From positions 11,276-75,275 of the forward strand of contig CAZRBA010000096.1 of NCBI GenBank assembly GCA_964598255.1: a stretch of DNA of 64,000 nt. Direction: 5' to 3'. The notes beneath the pieces were generated by a model. That model saw nothing but the letters and a program-made list of their open reading frames with translations. It was not told the DNA's origin and did no database searches. The position numbers and the translations under genes are program-made. This document shows, piece by piece, positions 42,255-51,859 of this stretch. The stretch's first letter is position 1. Every line of letters begins with the position of its first letter. This DNA comes from Caldithrix sp964598255. Lineage in GTDB: Bacteria; Calditrichota; Calditrichia; Calditrichales; Calditrichaceae.

Positions 42255-43374
42255 GATCGAACAACTCAACAGGCAGTACGGCAGCAAAATTCCTTTTCAA
42301 TGGCTCGGCCAGATTCTTTTCGAAATACGATCGGCAAACCCAAATGAAATAAATTGGTTGCAAAACCGGTTCGATACTACGATAGTACCAGAACCAATTG
42401 CACAAAATAAGGGCAACAGCCCGATTTTACTTAAGCCTGAACTAACACAATTGTCGGATTTTCCTTCCGATATGCCCGCTTCGTTACAAAGCGTTGTGCA
42501 AAAAATAACCGCGTTTTTACAAGGATTCGATCCTCCTGTGTGGCAATGGGGACATAAGCGCCGTTTGGATTTTCGTCATGCACCTTTTATCATGGGAATT
42601 TTAAACGTAACTCCCGATTCATTTAGTGACGGAGGAAAATATTTCGATAGCGCGCAAGCGACGGATCGCGCATTGCAAATGGTAAGCGAAGGCGCTACGA
42701 TTATTGATATCGGCGGCGAATCAACGCGCCCTGGTGCCGATCCGGTTGGCGCGGAAGAAGAAATGAAGCGAGTTATTCCCGTTATCGAGGCCATTCGCCG
42801 GCATTCGGATATCCTGATATCGGTCGATACCTACAAAAGCAGTGTTGCCGAGCAGGCTTTGCAAGCCGGAGCGGACATGGTTAACGATATCAGCGGAGCG
42901 CAGTTCGATACGCAAATGGCCGAGGTAGTTCGCCGGGCCGGTTGCCCGCTTATTGTAATGCACATCAAGGGCCAACCGCGTAATATGCAAAAAAATCCGT
43001 ATTACGAAGATGTTGTTGCCGAAATTTATGCATATTTCGAAGAACGTATCCGAATCTTAACATCTGCCGGGCTTTCCATGGTTGCCATTGACCCGGGCAT
43101 TGGTTTCGGGAAACGCGTTACGGATAATTTACAGTTGCTTCGCGACTTAAAAGACTTTACTTTTCTAAATCGGCCCGTGCTAATCGGAACTTCGCGTAAA
43201 TCGTTCATCGGAGCAGTGTTGGGTAAGGAGACCGACCAACGTTTGTTCGGTAGTTTGGCCACACAGTTATTAGCCATAGAAAACGGTGCGCAAATTGTCC
43301 GCGTGCACGATGTCGCCGCAACCGCAGATGTGCTGAAAATGTACCGTTCCGTACGCGAAGGACAGGTAAAATGA
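42217..43374 (+). CDS. folP: Dihydropteroate synthase with an N-terminal extension
   Basis: The enzyme joins p-aminobenzoate to dihydropterin pyrophosphate in folate synthesis. The DHPS core starts near residue 120: FIMGILNVTPDSFSDGG, IIDIGGESTRPGA, VNDISG, VMHIKGQPRNMQ, DPGIGFGK and VLIGTSRKSFIG. A typical DHPS has about 280 residues; this has 385, with some 115 extra at the N-terminus lacking recognisable motifs. GGAGGAG lies 13 bases before the ATG, inside the TPR gene. The gene precedes cdaA, a pairing found in several phyla. Confidence 0.93.
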   Translation: MHLRPIHLTSKNRIEQLNRQYGSKIPFQWLGQILFEIRSANPNEINWLQNRFDTTIVPEPIAQNKGNSPILLKPELTQLSDFPSDMPASLQSVVQKITAFLQGFDPPVWQWGHKRRLDFRHAPFIMGILNVTPDSFSDGGKYFDSAQATDRALQMVSEGATIIDIGGESTRPGADPVGAEEEMKRVIPVIEAIRRHSDILISVDTYKSSVAEQALQAGADMVNDISGAQFDTQMAEVVRRAGCPLIVMHIKGQPRNMQKNPYYEDVVAEIYAYFEERIRILTSAGLSMVAIDPGIGFGKRVTDNLQLLRDLKDFTFLNRPVLIGTSRKSFIGAVLGKETDQRLFGSLATQLLAIENGAQIVRVHDVAATADVLKMYRSVREGQVK

Positions 43375-43416
43375 ACTGCAAAGAAACGTTTGGTTTAGGC
43401 AAAGGAAAAACCATCC

Positions 43417-44226
43417 ATGCTGTTTAAAATCGGCTTTATTCCGGTAACAATTATCGATGTGATCGATATTTTAATTGTCACCTGGATTTTTTACGAGCTG
43501 TACATTTTTTTACAAGGTACCATTGCTATTCGCATGTTTACCGGATTACTGGTTATTATTGTTGTTTCCATCATCGGTGAATTGCTGAGCATGAGCGCAT
43601 TAACCTGGATTATGTCCAGCCTAAAAACCGTATGGGTGTTGGCATTTGTGATTTTATTTCAGCCGGAATTGCGTCGCTTGCTTGTATTTATCGGCCAGAG
43701 TAGGATTATCCAAAAATTTGTCAAAGTGGGAAATTTGGGCTTTATCGATGAAATTGTGGCGGCGGTATTGGAGCTGTCCAATAAAAATTTTGGCGCGCTA
43801 ATCGTTATCGAGCGCGATATGGGGTTAAAATCGATTATTGATACAGGCATTGAAATTCAGGCCAAAGTAACCCGCCAGCTAATCAGCTCCATTTTTAATC
43901 CGCGATCGCCTTTGCATGACGGCGCGATGATTATCCAGAACGATATTATCGTAGCGGCCAAAACCGTTTTGCCGTTATCACAAAATCCGAAAATCGATCC
44001 CGCTTTGGGTACCCGGCATCGGGCGGCACTCGGCCTTTCGGAGCAAACCGATGCCTTTATTATTGTCGTTTCCGAAGAAACGGGAATGATTTCGTATGCC
44101 GAAAACGGCAAGCTGGTACGCGGTTTAACCGAAAGCATGCTGCGTAAGCGCCTGAACGAAATTTACACTCCCAAACCGCACGGAAAGATATCTCAAATTT
44201 TTTCGGTTTCTGCCGATACTCATTAG
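43417..44226 (+). CDS. cdaA: Diadenylate cyclase (c-di-AMP synthase), CdaA type
   Basis: This is a 269-residue membrane protein with three N-terminal helices (about 8-78) and a DisA_N cyclase domain. The catalytic motifs are SPLHDGAMII (DGA) and LGTRHRAALGLSE (RHR). The enzyme condenses two ATP into c-di-AMP, a second messenger controlling potassium and osmotic balance and wall metabolism. AAAGGA precedes the ATG. No CdaR-like partner gene follows; the next gene is porU. Confidence 0.94.
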   Translation: MLFKIGFIPVTIIDVIDILIVTWIFYELYIFLQGTIAIRMFTGLLVIIVVSIIGELLSMSALTWIMSSLKTVWVLAFVILFQPELRRLLVFIGQSRIIQKFVKVGNLGFIDEIVAAVLELSNKNFGALIVIERDMGLKSIIDTGIEIQAKVTRQLISSIFNPRSPLHDGAMIIQNDIIVAAKTVLPLSQNPKIDPALGTRHRAALGLSEQTDAFIIVVSEETGMISYAENGKLVRGLTESMLRKRLNEIYTPKPHGKISQIFSVSADTH

Positions 44227-44283
44227 AACGCGGTGCGTTAAACGGATTTCGTAAAAAAAGAAAAACAGTGCCGGCCAACCGCG

Positions 44284-44295
44284 TGACAATTGTCA
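44284..44295. promoter_or_regulatory. 12-bp palindrome upstream of porU
   Basis: TGACAATTGTCA is a perfect palindrome 63 bases before the porU start, in the cdaA-porU gap. It may be an operator; no clear promoter hexamers are spaced around it. Confidence 0.25.
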
Positions 44296-44358
44296 ATGAA
44301 AATCAAAAGTTTTAAGGCTATTCTAAAACGTTTAATTAATGCTGATTTTAGAGTCGAT

Positions 44359-47300
44359 ATGAAGAAGATCGTATTTTTGATATTATTTGTTTTCCATCTT
44401 GGCTTTGCCGCCGACTACACATTTAAAATAATCGAGCAAACACCAGCTTATTTACATGTAAAGGTTACCTTTAAGGCCCCCGACCTCGTTAACGAAAACG
44501 GAGCGCAGGTTGCGCAGTACACGCATGCGGCTTTTACCTTGGATCAAAATAAACATTACATTCCTGCGGTCACCCGTTTTTTTAATCTTGATATTACGCA
44601 AACGCCGCCTGTTGCGGTTACGGATGTCAAGACGGCGCGATTACAGGTAAAACAATATTTGGTTGCGCGGGATAAAAAATTACGTGGCCAATCTGTCGAA
44701 GCGTGGGCCGATGTCCGGTATTTGGGGCAAATGGGAAATGCGCCAATTCTGGCTTTGACCTTGTTCCCCGTTCGTGTAAACGCCGACCATCGGCAAATTA
44801 CCTATTTAAAGTCGATCGAAATAAAAATCGGGAACAAAAACAATCCCTTTTTAGCCAAAACTTCGCAAACCGGCCAAGCGGCCCGGATTAATCCGCACAT
44901 GGCCAAGGCTTTTTTGTTAAATGCAGCCAAGCGGGTTTTTACCACTTCCGTCCGGCAGCAGGCACAGGCAAAAGCGTACCTTGCAGACGAAGAACACTAT
45001 CGGGCATGGCAATCGGTGTTAAATAACAAAATCGTTTTTAAACTGAAAGTTAAAGAAGACGGTATTTACAAAGTTACCTATGACGAATTGGCCAGAGCGG
45101 GGTTCCCGCTGAGCGGCATCGATCCCACCCATTTGGCTCTTTACAACAAAGGGAAGGAAGTGCCGATTTACGTTAAAGGAGAAAAAGATTTTTCTTTTGA
45201 CGAGAACGACTACATCGAATTTTGGGGCGAGAAAAATCAAAAAACATTTTACGCTAAATATCCCGAATTGTATTCCGATCCCTTTAGCGATGTAAATGTG
45301 TATTGGTTGGTTTATCTTCCGCACAAAGGCTTACGTTTGTTGGAAGAAAGCGGCGGTATTACCACCTCGCACAATCAATTGGTGATCAGCCCGTACGCCT
45401 TCCGCGATACGCTCCACTTCGAACAAAACAATTCCGCACAAAAATTCGGACATACCTACGCCCTGGTTAACCGTCCTGCGTACGAAATCGATCAGTACTA
45501 TTACGACGCCGGTGTTTCGGCTCCGGGCAGTATTGGCTATGATTTTTATCTGCCGCATCCTGCGGATTTCGGCGCGGACGTTACGGTTTGGGTGATGCTG
45601 CGGGGGAAATCGTATTACGATGCCACACAAAATCCGCTTAAAGGACATCAAGTGTCCGTTAAAATTCGTGGTAAGGGAAATGTAGCCCGATTAGTGGGCC
45701 GGGTAATGCCAAAAGACGGTTGGAAAGATCAATACAAACGGATGATTACCAACGCCGACTCCGCGGTAAAAATCGATCAGTCCGTTTTAAAAGACGGAAC
45801 CAATCGTCTGGAAGTGGATATGTTTCAAAACGGCGTAACCGATATTGTGCTGCTTAATTGGTTTAATATTAGTTATTTGCATTTATACAAGGCCGATCAC
45901 AACTATTTGAAATTTCATGTGGATCGGGACTTTTTTGACGGCCGGTATGTCAAATTGGGCGATCGCATTCAGTTTAATGTGGACGGTTTTAGCAAAAACA
46001 AAATCGATGTCTACAAATTGGGAATCAGCAAAATAACGAATGTGGAAGTTAAACCGGTTACGGACGAAAAGACGAAAAAATTTTCTTATGGAATCAGCTT
46101 TCAGGATGAAATTGTTGATCCGTCGGTACATTACGTAGCATTAACCGACGATCAAAAAAAGCAAGTACTTTCCATCGAAGCTTACCGTCATTGGCAAGAA
46201 GACGATCCGCAACGTTCTTTACTGGACGGCAGCAATGCTGCCGATTATCTGATTATTACGCATGATTTGTTAAGCCGAGAATGCCAACGGCTTAAGGCCT
46301 TAAAAGAGGCACAGGGGTACCATGTGCAAATTGTTACGGTACGTGATATTTACGACCTATTTCATTACGGGATCAAATCGCCGTTGGCCATAAAGGATTT
46401 CATTCGTTATGCATACGAACATTGGGATGCTTCCGTTCCTTTGGAATATGTGGTATTGGTCGGAGATGCCAGCGCAAATTATCGTTCCGATGCCGATTTG
46501 GTTCCCACCATTTATTACCAAACGTTAAAGTTCGGTGCGGCCGAATCGGATTACCAATATGCCCTGTTAGAGGGAGACGATTACATTCCCGAGGTAATTG
46601 TTAGCCGTATTCCGGCCGGTTCGATTTACGAATTGAAAAACTATCTGGATAAGCTGGAGCATTATTCGTCGCAACCGGAAGGCGATTGGATAAATCGTAC
46701 ACTCTTCCTTTCGGGATATGATGGTACAAAAGAATACCTCACCGGAAAACCCGTATTCCGTAGCCAAAGCCTGCGGATTATTCGGCACCGTTTGCCCGCC
46801 GGATTTTTTGCGGAACAAATTAATTCCATTAAAGATCAAAACCGCAATCCAGATGCGCATTTTGGCAATTCCCGCGATGTGATCGATTTTTTTGACGACG
46901 GTCTTTCATTTGTGAATTTTGTGGGCCATGGCGGCGGTGCCATTTGGGCCGATGCTGGTTTGATGGGATTGGAAGAGGCAGACCAACTAAACAACGGTTA
47001 CAAATTACCGTTTATTTCCAGTATGACTTGTTTTACGGGTAGTTTCGGTAATGCCGGTAGAAACTCTTTGGGCGAACGACTTCTTTTTGGTGAAAAAAAA
47101 GGGGCGATTGCTTTTTTGGGCTCTTCCGGTGTGGGGTGGATTTACAACGATTACGCCATTGAATGGGGGCTTTTCGATTACTTGTGGAATCCCGATTTAA
47201 CCATTGGGCAGGCCGTGCAACTGATGAAAATATACTATCTGGCCAATCCCTTTTATTACACCGAAGACGGCTATTTTTACACTTTCGGTTACGGAACCAT

Positions 47301-49401
47301 TCGCCATTCTCAGGTTTCGCAATACAATTTGTTGGGCGATCCGGCAATTCATATCGTACAACCGAAAAATCGTTTGAGCGTGCAACCCGATCGACCTGTT
47401 GCTCTTCCGGCGGATAAAGTGGTGGTTTTGTTGCGCTCCTTACCCCAAGATGCGCAGGTAACGCTGGAAGTAACAGACCAAGAAAACTACAAAGTGTTTA
47501 CCGCGCAAACCACGGTTACCGGAGACAAGGCAGAAATTCCCTTTACGGTTCCGCAGAATATTTCGCCGCAAATTTTAACAATTAAGGCATTTGCCCGAAG
47601 CGGAGAAATTACCGCCCATGGGCAGGCGAAAATTGCCATCGCTCAACCCGTTATTCGTAAAATAGAAACATTTCCCGCCAGACCGCAGGTTTTTGACTCG
47701 ATTTCGTTTGCGATTACCGTTCGATATCTTGACGACCCCGTGGAAAACGTGGCTATTGTTAATTTGACCGATGCCAACGGATATCAGAATTATCCGCAAA
47801 CCATTCCTTTACAAAAGGCAAACGATAGTTTGTTCCGCAGCATCGAGCCTTTTCCTGGTTTTTCCGCGGGCGGTAAAAAATTATTTGATGTGCGTTTAAC
47901 AACCCGCAGCGGAAAAACATTTGTCGAACATTGGAAAACCTTGCAAATTACCGATCCGCGACCCGATATTTTAATTGTACCCAACAGCGTTGCTTGGGGC
48001 GGGAAGCAAAAATTACAACTTATGTTTAACGTAAAAAACAATTCGGGCATAAAAGTGCAATCGGTTCGAGTGGCCTGCTATGATGACAGGATCAAAGAAA
48101 ACGCACCGTTTGCCATCGTAACCACCGCTCTGGATAGCAACGAACAAAAGGAAATTCGGGTGGCCATGCCCGATACATTGGTTTATGCCCCTTACCATCG
48201 CATCAAAATTGTTGCCGATCCGGATTCGGCAATAGCAGAAAAAAACGAAATGAACAATATCATTCAAACAAACCTGTACTTAAATTATTTTTACGCCAGT
48301 ACAGCTTTGGGCACCACTTTAAACGGCAAAACCCATCAGAACGTTACCTTCTCGGGTATATGGCGCTTTGAAATTCCCAAAGCAAGCTTGCCCGAACAAA
48401 CGTTGTTTGGGTTGGCTTTGCAAAATGTAAGCAAAGCCGTGGACGAGACACATCGCAGCGATTTGCATTTTGTGCCGATCGATGGAGAAACGGATTCATC
48501 TGGGTTGAAATTAACGTTTTTCAATCCCGCAGTGGAGGGTAAGGTAAAAGGAAAATTAAGCGTTGCCATAGATACAACCCGTTTGAAGAATATTCAAAAG
48601 TCGGGCATATCTGTTTATCGGTTCGATCAAAACTCGCGCACCTGGATGGTGCAAGCTTGTACCTGGTTAAACGAAAAAACAATTCAGGCGAATGTTACCC
48701 GTTCCGGTTTGTTTGCCGTTTTTTATTCTACCGATCGCAAACAGCCCATGTTAGAAATTACGGTTAACGGGCGTCCCTTGCTCAGTGGTATGCTTGTACC
48801 TCGGCAACCGACCATGGGCATTTTGTTACAGGATGCCAACGGAATTGACTTACACCATACCGTAGATTTGAAAATTGACGATCGCTATTACGTAAAGGAC
48901 GGTCTTGTGGTAAATCAGGCGGTCAGTTTCCCACAGGATGCCCGATCCGTTAAAAATATTCAGATCACATTAAGCCCCGATCTAAAGTCAGGACCTCACG
49001 AATTAACAGTTAAAGCGGCCGATGTCAACGGGAATACGGCCGAAAAGGAATTAAATTTTTCCGTAACCGATAATTTTGATATTATCGTCTATGGCAACTA
49101 TCCGAATCCGTTTAAAGACAAAACGATTATTTCTTACACCATCGAAAGCAACGAGCCAATAGACAATTTGTCGATTAAAATTTACACGACATCCGGACGT
49201 CTGATTCGTTCCAAGATGCTGGATTTGGATGAGACGGTTCCGGACGATGATATCCTTGAGCCCAATTATCACGAATTGGTATGGGACGGAACCGATGACG
49301 ACGGGAATCCGGTAGCCAACGGTGTTTATTTTGCAATTATCAAAGGGAAGTACAAAAATAAAACAGTAAAACGTATGTTAAAAATAGCCAGATTACAGTA
49401 A
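44359..49401 (+). CDS. porU: PorU-like type IX secretion sortase (peptidase C25 family)
   Basis: This is a 1680-residue secreted protein. The signal peptide (MKKIVFLILFVFHLGFAADY) fixes the start at 44359 rather than 44290. The gingipain-type C25 domain spans about residues 630-1010: YLIITHDLLSRE, YVVLVGDASANY, EVIVSRIPAGS, catalytic His857 in FVGHGGG and Cys891 in SMTCFTG, then IAFLGSSGVGW. Beta-sandwich modules follow, and a C-terminal FlgD/T9SS-like domain with IVYGNYPNPFKDKTIISY and VANGVYFAIIKG. PorU cleaves sorting domains of T9SS cargo and attaches the protein at the cell surface. The next gene is the PorV-like partner, overlapping by one base. Confidence 0.9.
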   Translation: MKKIVFLILFVFHLGFAADYTFKIIEQTPAYLHVKVTFKAPDLVNENGAQVAQYTHAAFTLDQNKHYIPAVTRFFNLDITQTPPVAVTDVKTARLQVKQYLVARDKKLRGQSVEAWADVRYLGQMGNAPILALTLFPVRVNADHRQITYLKSIEIKIGNKNNPFLAKTSQTGQAARINPHMAKAFLLNAAKRVFTTSVRQQAQAKAYLADEEHYRAWQSVLNNKIVFKLKVKEDGIYKVTYDELARAGFPLSGIDPTHLALYNKGKEVPIYVKGEKDFSFDENDYIEFWGEKNQKTFYAKYPELYSDPFSDVNVYWLVYLPHKGLRLLEESGGITTSHNQLVISPYAFRDTLHFEQNNSAQKFGHTYALVNRPAYEIDQYYYDAGVSAPGSIGYDFYLPHPADFGADVTVWVMLRGKSYYDATQNPLKGHQVSVKIRGKGNVARLVGRVMPKDGWKDQYKRMITNADSAVKIDQSVLKDGTNRLEVDMFQNGVTDIVLLNWFNISYLHLYKADHNYLKFHVDRDFFDGRYVKLGDRIQFNVDGFSKNKIDVYKLGISKITNVEVKPVTDEKTKKFSYGISFQDEIVDPSVHYVALTDDQKKQVLSIEAYRHWQEDDPQRSLLDGSNAADYLIITHDLLSRECQRLKALKEAQGYHVQIVTVRDIYDLFHYGIKSPLAIKDFIRYAYEHWDASVPLEYVVLVGDASANYRSDADLVPTIYYQTLKFGAAESDYQYALLEGDDYIPEVIVSRIPAGSIYELKNYLDKLEHYSSQPEGDWINRTLFLSGYDGTKEYLTGKPVFRSQSLRIIRHRLPAGFFAEQINSIKDQNRNPDAHFGNSRDVIDFFDDGLSFVNFVGHGGGAIWADAGLMGLEEADQLNNGYKLPFISSMTCFTGSFGNAGRNSLGERLLFGEKKGAIAFLGSSGVGWIYNDYAIEWGLFDYLWNPDLTIGQAVQLMKIYYLANPFYYTEDGYFYTFGYGTIRHSQVSQYNLLGDPAIHIVQPKNRLSVQPDRPVALPADKVVVLLRSLPQDAQVTLEVTDQENYKVFTAQTTVTGDKAEIPFTVPQNISPQILTIKAFARSGEITAHGQAKIAIAQPVIRKIETFPARPQVFDSISFAITVRYLDDPVENVAIVNLTDANGYQNYPQTIPLQKANDSLFRSIEPFPGFSAGGKKLFDVRLTTRSGKTFVEHWKTLQITDPRPDILIVPNSVAWGGKQKLQLMFNVKNNSGIKVQSVRVACYDDRIKENAPFAIVTTALDSNEQKEIRVAMPDTLVYAPYHRIKIVADPDSAIAEKNEMNNIIQTNLYLNYFYASTALGTTLNGKTHQNVTFSGIWRFEIPKASLPEQTLFGLALQNVSKAVDETHRSDLHFVPIDGETDSSGLKLTFFNPAVEGKVKGKLSVAIDTTRLKNIQKSGISVYRFDQNSRTWMVQACTWLNEKTIQANVTRSGLFAVFYSTDRKQPMLEITVNGRPLLSGMLVPRQPTMGILLQDANGIDLHHTVDLKIDDRYYVKDGLVVNQAVSFPQDARSVKNIQITLSPDLKSGPHELTVKAADVNGNTAEKELNFSVTDNFDIIVYGNYPNPFKDKTIISYTIESNEPIDNLSIKIYTTSGRLIRSKMLDLDETVPDDDILEPNYHELVWDGTDDDGNPVANGVYFAIIKGKYKNKTVKRMLKIARLQ

Positions 49402-50414
49402 TGAAAAAGATTTTACTTATTTGTTTTATCGGATTTTGGGTTTCTTTTGGACTAACCCAATCCGGGCATTATGCGGCTTCGTTTTTGGAGTTGGGTGCGG
49501 GCGCACGCACTTTAGCCATGGGCGGCGCTGCCGTTGCCGGAAACGATGATGTTACTTCCGTTTTTTACAATCCCGGCCAATTGGGTTTGGTTAGACACTT
49601 TCAGGCCGGTAGTATGTATGCCAATTTGTTTGACAAGTTGGAACAACAAAGCTATGTGGGCGCGGTAATTCCTTTGATGCACAATGCCACCATTGCTTTT
49701 TCGTGGATGCGTTTAAGCATTGACGAAATTCCCCGTTTTGACTTTGACGAAGAACATGCGCGCACGGCTTATGAACGTTTACACGGATTGGCCGAGCAAT
49801 TAACGGCCGGTCCGGTAGACTTTTTTTCTAACCAAAATGATGTGTTTGTTTTCAGTTTTTCCAGATTGATCCGGCACAATTTGGATTTAGGGTGGCAGTA
49901 TTTTGAAATACCGATCAAATTAGGATTCGGAGCAAATGTCAAATACATACGGCAAACAATCGATAAAAATTCGGGTACGGGAATAGGGATTGATTTCGGG
50001 CTGTTTACAGGATTCAGTTTAAACGATATTTTTGCCGGTTCCAATTTCGGAGATTTGTCATTCGGTTTGAATATACAGGATTTGACACAAACGCGAATCG
50101 TATGGAATACGGATAGCAAACACGCCGATCGAATTAGCCGAAACTTTAAATTTGGTTTTGCCTATGTGCAACCATTGCCTTTTTTAAAAAGTATGCTTAG
50201 GTTTAACTACGATATGGACAGCCGTTACGATGGAAATACGCATATTGGCGGAGAATTGCTTATTCGCTCTTTGTTTGCGGTTCGTATCGGAGCTAACGCC
50301 GGTTTTTTTACGGCCGGAGCCGGAATTGAATTATGGAGATTCCGATTGGATTATGCCTACCAAAGTCATGATCTTGGCAATTCGCATCGTGTTTCACTAA
50401 TATTGGTGTTTTAA
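49401..50414 (+). CDS. porV: PorV/PorQ family outer-membrane protein (type IX secretion)
   Basis: This is a 337-residue beta-barrel protein with signal peptide ending near GLTQ. Its start, ALELGAGARTLAMGGA-like (here FLELGAGARTLAMGGAAVAG), then NDDVTSVFYNPGQLG, is the PorV/PorQ family signature. The C-terminus ends in RVSLILVF, a typical closing strand. PorV shuttles T9SS cargo to the PorU sortase in the attachment complex. Start and porU stop share a base (TAATG), so the two subunits are translationally coupled. PorV rather than PorQ is inferred from the porU neighbour. Confidence 0.88.
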   Translation: MKKILLICFIGFWVSFGLTQSGHYAASFLELGAGARTLAMGGAAVAGNDDVTSVFYNPGQLGLVRHFQAGSMYANLFDKLEQQSYVGAVIPLMHNATIAFSWMRLSIDEIPRFDFDEEHARTAYERLHGLAEQLTAGPVDFFSNQNDVFVFSFSRLIRHNLDLGWQYFEIPIKLGFGANVKYIRQTIDKNSGTGIGIDFGLFTGFSLNDIFAGSNFGDLSFGLNIQDLTQTRIVWNTDSKHADRISRNFKFGFAYVQPLPFLKSMLRFNYDMDSRYDGNTHIGGELLIRSLFAVRIGANAGFFTAGAGIELWRFRLDYAYQSHDLGNSHRVSLILVF

Positions 50415-50422
50415 AGAGTATT

Positions 50423-51208
50423 ATGTTTTGGTTACTGATTTTTATTATTTTCATCGGTGCATGCGATAGCGGTACCAATAAAAAAGAAGAACCACCCGCA
50501 CCGGTTCAACTGGTTCTCAGAACGGTCGGTGCCGACACGACCAATGCGGAATCTGGTATTGATGCGGTACCTACTCCTGAAGGTGAAATTAACCATATCC
50601 AAATTCAGTGGTATCATCATCCACAAAACAATCGGTTGCTGAAATTCAACATTTATCGTTCACAGGAAGTCGGAGGCGGTAAAAATTATCTATTGGAAGG
50701 TAGTGTTCAAGCCAACGTTCCCGGACAGGCCGATACTATTTTTTTTGACACTCAAGATTTACAATTAAACGTACGATACTATTATTACGTTACCGCTGTA
50801 AACAAAGACATGATTGAAAGCATAAGTTCGGATACCGTTTCATACCAGTTAATGGAAAAACCGGTAAAACTTTCGTTAAATGCCAATGCCAGTGTGATCA
50901 AACGACCGGATATGGTTTTTGAATGGTGGATGGAATCGGGTAATACGCCGGATCGTTACATCTTACGGGTTGAACGATTTTATTCTAAAGATGTCCATAT
51001 TTTGGCCTATATTAAATATGTAAAAACCGAATACGGATCGGCGCATCAAAGTTTTCGGTTACAGGGTGATTCTTTGAAAACGATATTCCCGAACGGGAAG
51101 TACCGCTGGAGAGTGGATTGTGTGGGCCGGGAGGATGTGATCCATCAATACTTTGAAGGTTCGGAATCAAATTGGAAGATATTTGATGTAATGTGGGGTG
51201 ATGAATGA
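50423..51208 (+). CDS. Lipoprotein with fibronectin type III-like domains
   Basis: This is a 261-residue product. The lipobox FIGAC at residues 10-14 makes it a lipoprotein. The first half after an E/P-rich linker has an Fn3-like pattern (HIQIQWYHHPQNN, LKFNIYRSQEVGG, VRYYYYVTAVNKDMIES). The second half has another beta-sandwich ending in GKYRWRVDCVGRED. It is close behind porV and overlaps the next gene by four bases (ATGA), so it may assist surface attachment. No specific family recognised. Confidence 0.7.
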   Translation: MFWLLIFIIFIGACDSGTNKKEEPPAPVQLVLRTVGADTTNAESGIDAVPTPEGEINHIQIQWYHHPQNNRLLKFNIYRSQEVGGGKNYLLEGSVQANVPGQADTIFFDTQDLQLNVRYYYYVTAVNKDMIESISSDTVSYQLMEKPVKLSLNANASVIKRPDMVFEWWMESGNTPDRYILRVERFYSKDVHILAYIKYVKTEYGSAHQSFRLQGDSLKTIFPNGKYRWRVDCVGREDVIHQYFEGSESNWKIFDVMWGDE

Positions 51209-51702
51209 AATATCCGTTACGCATGTTTTTAATATTTTTATTTTTAACCGCTGCGCTACACGCACAGGATTACAGTAAAATGTTTCAGAGGCAACAACGT
51301 AGAATGCCCCAGCAGGCTAATCCGGCGGCACAATACATTTTGGGCAACGGAGATGTATTATTGGTTACGGTTAACCTTTGGGGGCATGTTTTAAAACCCG
51401 GTATTTACAGCGTTCCCAGCAATTATACGTTAATCGATTTGATCTCTTCGGCCGGTGGCCCGTTAAGTTCTGCGCGTTTGAGTGATGTGCGCATTGTGCG
51501 TAAAAATCAGCAAGTGATAAAAGTGGATTTGGAGAAATTTTTAAAAACGGGTGATAGCAGCAATATTCCGCCTTTGCAGCCCGGCGATACGATCATCGTG
51601 TCTGGTAGCATACAGGATATATTCACAAAGTTGGTGGGAATTTTTAGGGACTTGGCTATTATTGCCAATGTGTTTGTTTTGGCAGCGCGGGTGAATCGTT
51701 AA
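51205..51702 (+). CDS. Exported SLBB-domain protein
   Basis: This is a 165-residue protein with a signal peptide ending ALHAQ. A short Q-rich segment follows, then a beta-grasp SLBB domain (about 55-135): VNLWGHVLKPGIYSVPSNYT, LIDLISSAGGPLSSARLSDV and LQPGDTIIVSG. The last 25 residues are a hydrophobic helix. SLBB domains bind sugars and occur in Wza-type polysaccharide export proteins, but this one lacks the Poly_export domain and is far shorter. Co-translated with the lipoprotein. A role in surface glycan handling near the T9SS genes is possible. Confidence 0.75.
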   Translation: MKYPLRMFLIFLFLTAALHAQDYSKMFQRQQRRMPQQANPAAQYILGNGDVLLVTVNLWGHVLKPGIYSVPSNYTLIDLISSAGGPLSSARLSDVRIVRKNQQVIKVDLEKFLKTGDSSNIPPLQPGDTIIVSGSIQDIFTKLVGIFRDLAIIANVFVLAARVNR

Positions 51703-51779
51703 AACGGCGAGTTCCGGCTATCGGTTCTTCGATTTTTAAGTTGATATTAATGTAAGGAATTGCGAACTTAGGTAAATTA

Positions 51780-51808
51780 TTGAAAATTAAAAAAATTTTA
51801 TCTATCTT
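51780..51808 (+). promoter_or_regulatory. Promoter candidate for the tandem outer-membrane protein genes
   Basis: TTGAAA (51780-51785), a 17-base spacer and TATCTT (51803-51808) predict a start near 51815, immediately before the hairpin at 51820. Confidence 0.5.
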
Positions 51809-51819
51809 AAAAAAATAAC

Positions 51820-51848
51820 AAATCAGAAACCATTCACTTATCTGATTT
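51820..51848 (+). promoter_or_regulatory. 5'-leader hairpin upstream of an outer-membrane protein gene
   Basis: AAATCAGA (51820-51827) and TCTGATTT (51841-51848) form a perfect 8-bp stem with a 13-base loop. It would be the very 5' end of the mRNA if the promoter at 51780 is used, and it is followed by the ribosome site GGGAG (51849-51853). A 5' hairpin of this kind stabilises ompA mRNA in E. coli; the same role here is inference. Confidence 0.5.
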
Positions 51849-51859
51849 GGGAGTTTGTC

